The notes below the pieces were generated by a model, which ran no database searches, had not been told where the DNA came from, and saw only the letters and a list, made by a program, of their open reading frames with translations. This document shows positions 61,794 to 62,711 of a DNA stretch of 62,711 nucleotides, piece after piece. The DNA lies in NCBI GenBank assembly GCA_944381135.1, contig CALWJY010000001.1, positions 154,595 through 217,305 on the forward strand. Direction: 5' to 3'. This DNA comes from an uncultured Clostridia bacterium. Lineage in GTDB: Bacteria; Bacillota; Clostridia; Christensenellales; UBA1242. Position 1 is the stretch's first letter. Each line of letters starts with the position of its first letter. The translations under genes were made by a program, and so were the position numbers.

Positions 61794-62711
61794 TCACTCT
61801 TCAACTGCTGGGCTGTCATCACTTGGGAGTTCTTCACCACCTGCAACTTTTTCACGAATTTTTGTTTCAATTTCTTGCATAATTTCAGAATTTTTTTCAA
61901 GATATGCTTTCGTGTTTTCTTTTCCTTGCCCAATTTTTTCATCATTGTAGGAAAACCATGCACCCGATTTTTTGATTAAACCAAGTTGAAGTGCCATATC
62001 CAAAACGCAACCCGACTTAGAAATTCCTTGACCATACATAATGTCAAATTCTGCAGTTTTGAATGGTGGAGCCATTTTGTTTTTGACAACTTTCACTTTT
62101 GTTCTGTTTCCAATCACATTTTGCCCATCTTTAATTTGGTCGGTTTTTCTGACATCCAAGCGCACGCTGGCATAGAACTTCAATGCCTTTCCGCCTGTGG
62201 TTGTTTCTGGATTTCCAAACATAACACCAATTTTTTCACGCAATTGATTGATGAAAATCACCGCAGTGTTGCTTTTTGATGAAACGGAAGTCATTTTTCT
62301 GAGTGCTTGGCTCATCATGCGGGCTTGAAGTCCAACATGGTTGTCGCCCATTTCTCCGTCAATTTCTGCCTTTGGAGTGAGCGCCGCAACAGAGTCAACA
62401 ACAATCACATCAAACGCACCAGAGCGAATCAGTGTGTCGCAAATGTTGAGTGCCTGCTCGCCATTATCCGGCTGAGAAACATAAAGTTCTTTTGTGTTTA
62501 CGCCAAGTTTTTCGGCATATGATGGGTCAAGGGCATGCTCTGCATCAATAAATGCAGCGCGTCCACCATTTTTTTGCGCCTCAGCAACAATGTGAAGAGA
62601 AACGGTTGTCTTTCCTGATGATTCTGGTCCATAAATTTCAATGATTCTTCCGCGAGGAATGCCACCAATTCCAAGAGCCATGTCAAGTGTCAAACAGCCT
62701 GTTGGGATGAC
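61794..62711 (-). CDS. recA: Recombinase A (5'-truncated by the window edge)
   Basis: The reading frame is open to the window's right edge (codons for [14 protein letters not shown] precede the first Met). Walker [10 protein letters not shown], Walker [13 protein letters not shown], loop L1 around [21 protein letters not shown]2 with [21 protein letters not shown]. The C-terminal domain has [21 protein letters not shown] features, and an acidic tail ends SDDSPAVEE. It catalyses strand exchange and LexA cleavage. About 35-40 N-terminal residues are missing. Confidence 0.97.
   Translation of the reverse strand, partial: VIPTGCLTLDMALGIGGIPRGRIIEIYGPESSGKTTVSLHIVAEAQKNGGRAAFIDAEHALDPSYAEKLGVNTKELYVSQPDNGEQALNICDTLIRSGAFDVIVVDSVAALTPKAEIDGEMGDNHVGLQARMMSQALRKMTSVSSKSNTAVIFINQLREKIGVMFGNPETTTGGKALKFYASVRLDVRKTDQIKDGQNVIGNRTKVKVVKNKMAPPFKTAEFDIMYGQGISKSGCVLDMALQLGLIKKSGAWFSYNDEKIGQGKENTKAYLEKNSEIMQEIETKIREKVAGGEELPSDDSPAVEE

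Overview
The window is AT-rich chromosomal DNA of an uncultured, spore-forming low-GC Gram-positive bacterium. The evidence is T-box leaders in front of pheS and ileS, sporulation genes (spoVAC, spoVAD, spoVAE, yunB and a probable spoVM-like mini-gene), the ruvX-DUF1292 pair, strong AGGAGG-type ribosome binding sites, and lipoproteins with Gram-positive signal peptides. The standard code is used (TGA is a stop). A gut clostridial lineage is likely, but that is inference.

Layout. 1-11.5 kb (mostly minus strand): cysteine desulfurase, pheT, pheS with a Phe T-box, a RluA-type pseudouridine synthase, a 53-residue mini-protein, DUF1292, ruvX, polA and a small membrane protein. 11.6-27.9 kb: a phage-derived block. 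On the minus strand it reads in the gene order of a P22-like podovirus: 99-aa phage protein, zinc-ribbon protein, portal, scaffold, coat, 102-aa protein, gp4-like connector, gp10-like hub and two small holin-like proteins, closed by a terminator. The large terminase lies 6.7 kb upstream of the rest. Cellular genes sit between: an SsuBC-like ABC transporter, a YkvI-like carrier, a small exported protein and a GLUG-type surface protein. Copies of one dispersed repeat lie at both outer edges of the block. No integrase, lysin, needle, ejection protein or tailspike is visible. 27.9-32.4 kb: an SH3-like exported protein, a sigma-region-4-like regulator, an E2-acyltransferase-like protein and rarA. 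32.5-40.7 kb: serS, the SpoVM-like peptide, a thioredoxin reductase lacking NADPH motifs, a coiled-coil unknown, rplS, and ileS with an Ile T-box. 40.8-47.7 kb: a CBS-domain protein, an unknown, yunB, spoVAE, spoVAD, spoVAC and a divergent Asn/Gly/Tyr-rich lipoprotein. 48-62.7 kb: a DUF2207 and LemA pair, a membrane-anchored subtilisin with BspA-type repeats, a broken XRE regulator beside a perfect palindrome, a GNAT enzyme, tRNA-Leu, a PAP2 phosphatase, valS, an NMT1/SsuA-type binding lipoprotein, an unknown, an LRR_5 protein and the 5'-truncated recA.

Genes that may work together. spoVAC/D/E with yunB and the SpoVM-like peptide belong to spore formation and germination. The ABC ATPase and permease (19.9-21.4 kb) probably pair with the distant binding protein at 58.7 kb. 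TerL, portal, scaffold and coat make a complete packaging and capsid set without a visible delivery apparatus. A recurring expression feature is a -10 box placed so that the start codon falls at or next to +1 (rluA, rarA, the subtilisin, the SH3 protein, the broken XRE gene, ykvI), which suggests leaderless mRNAs.
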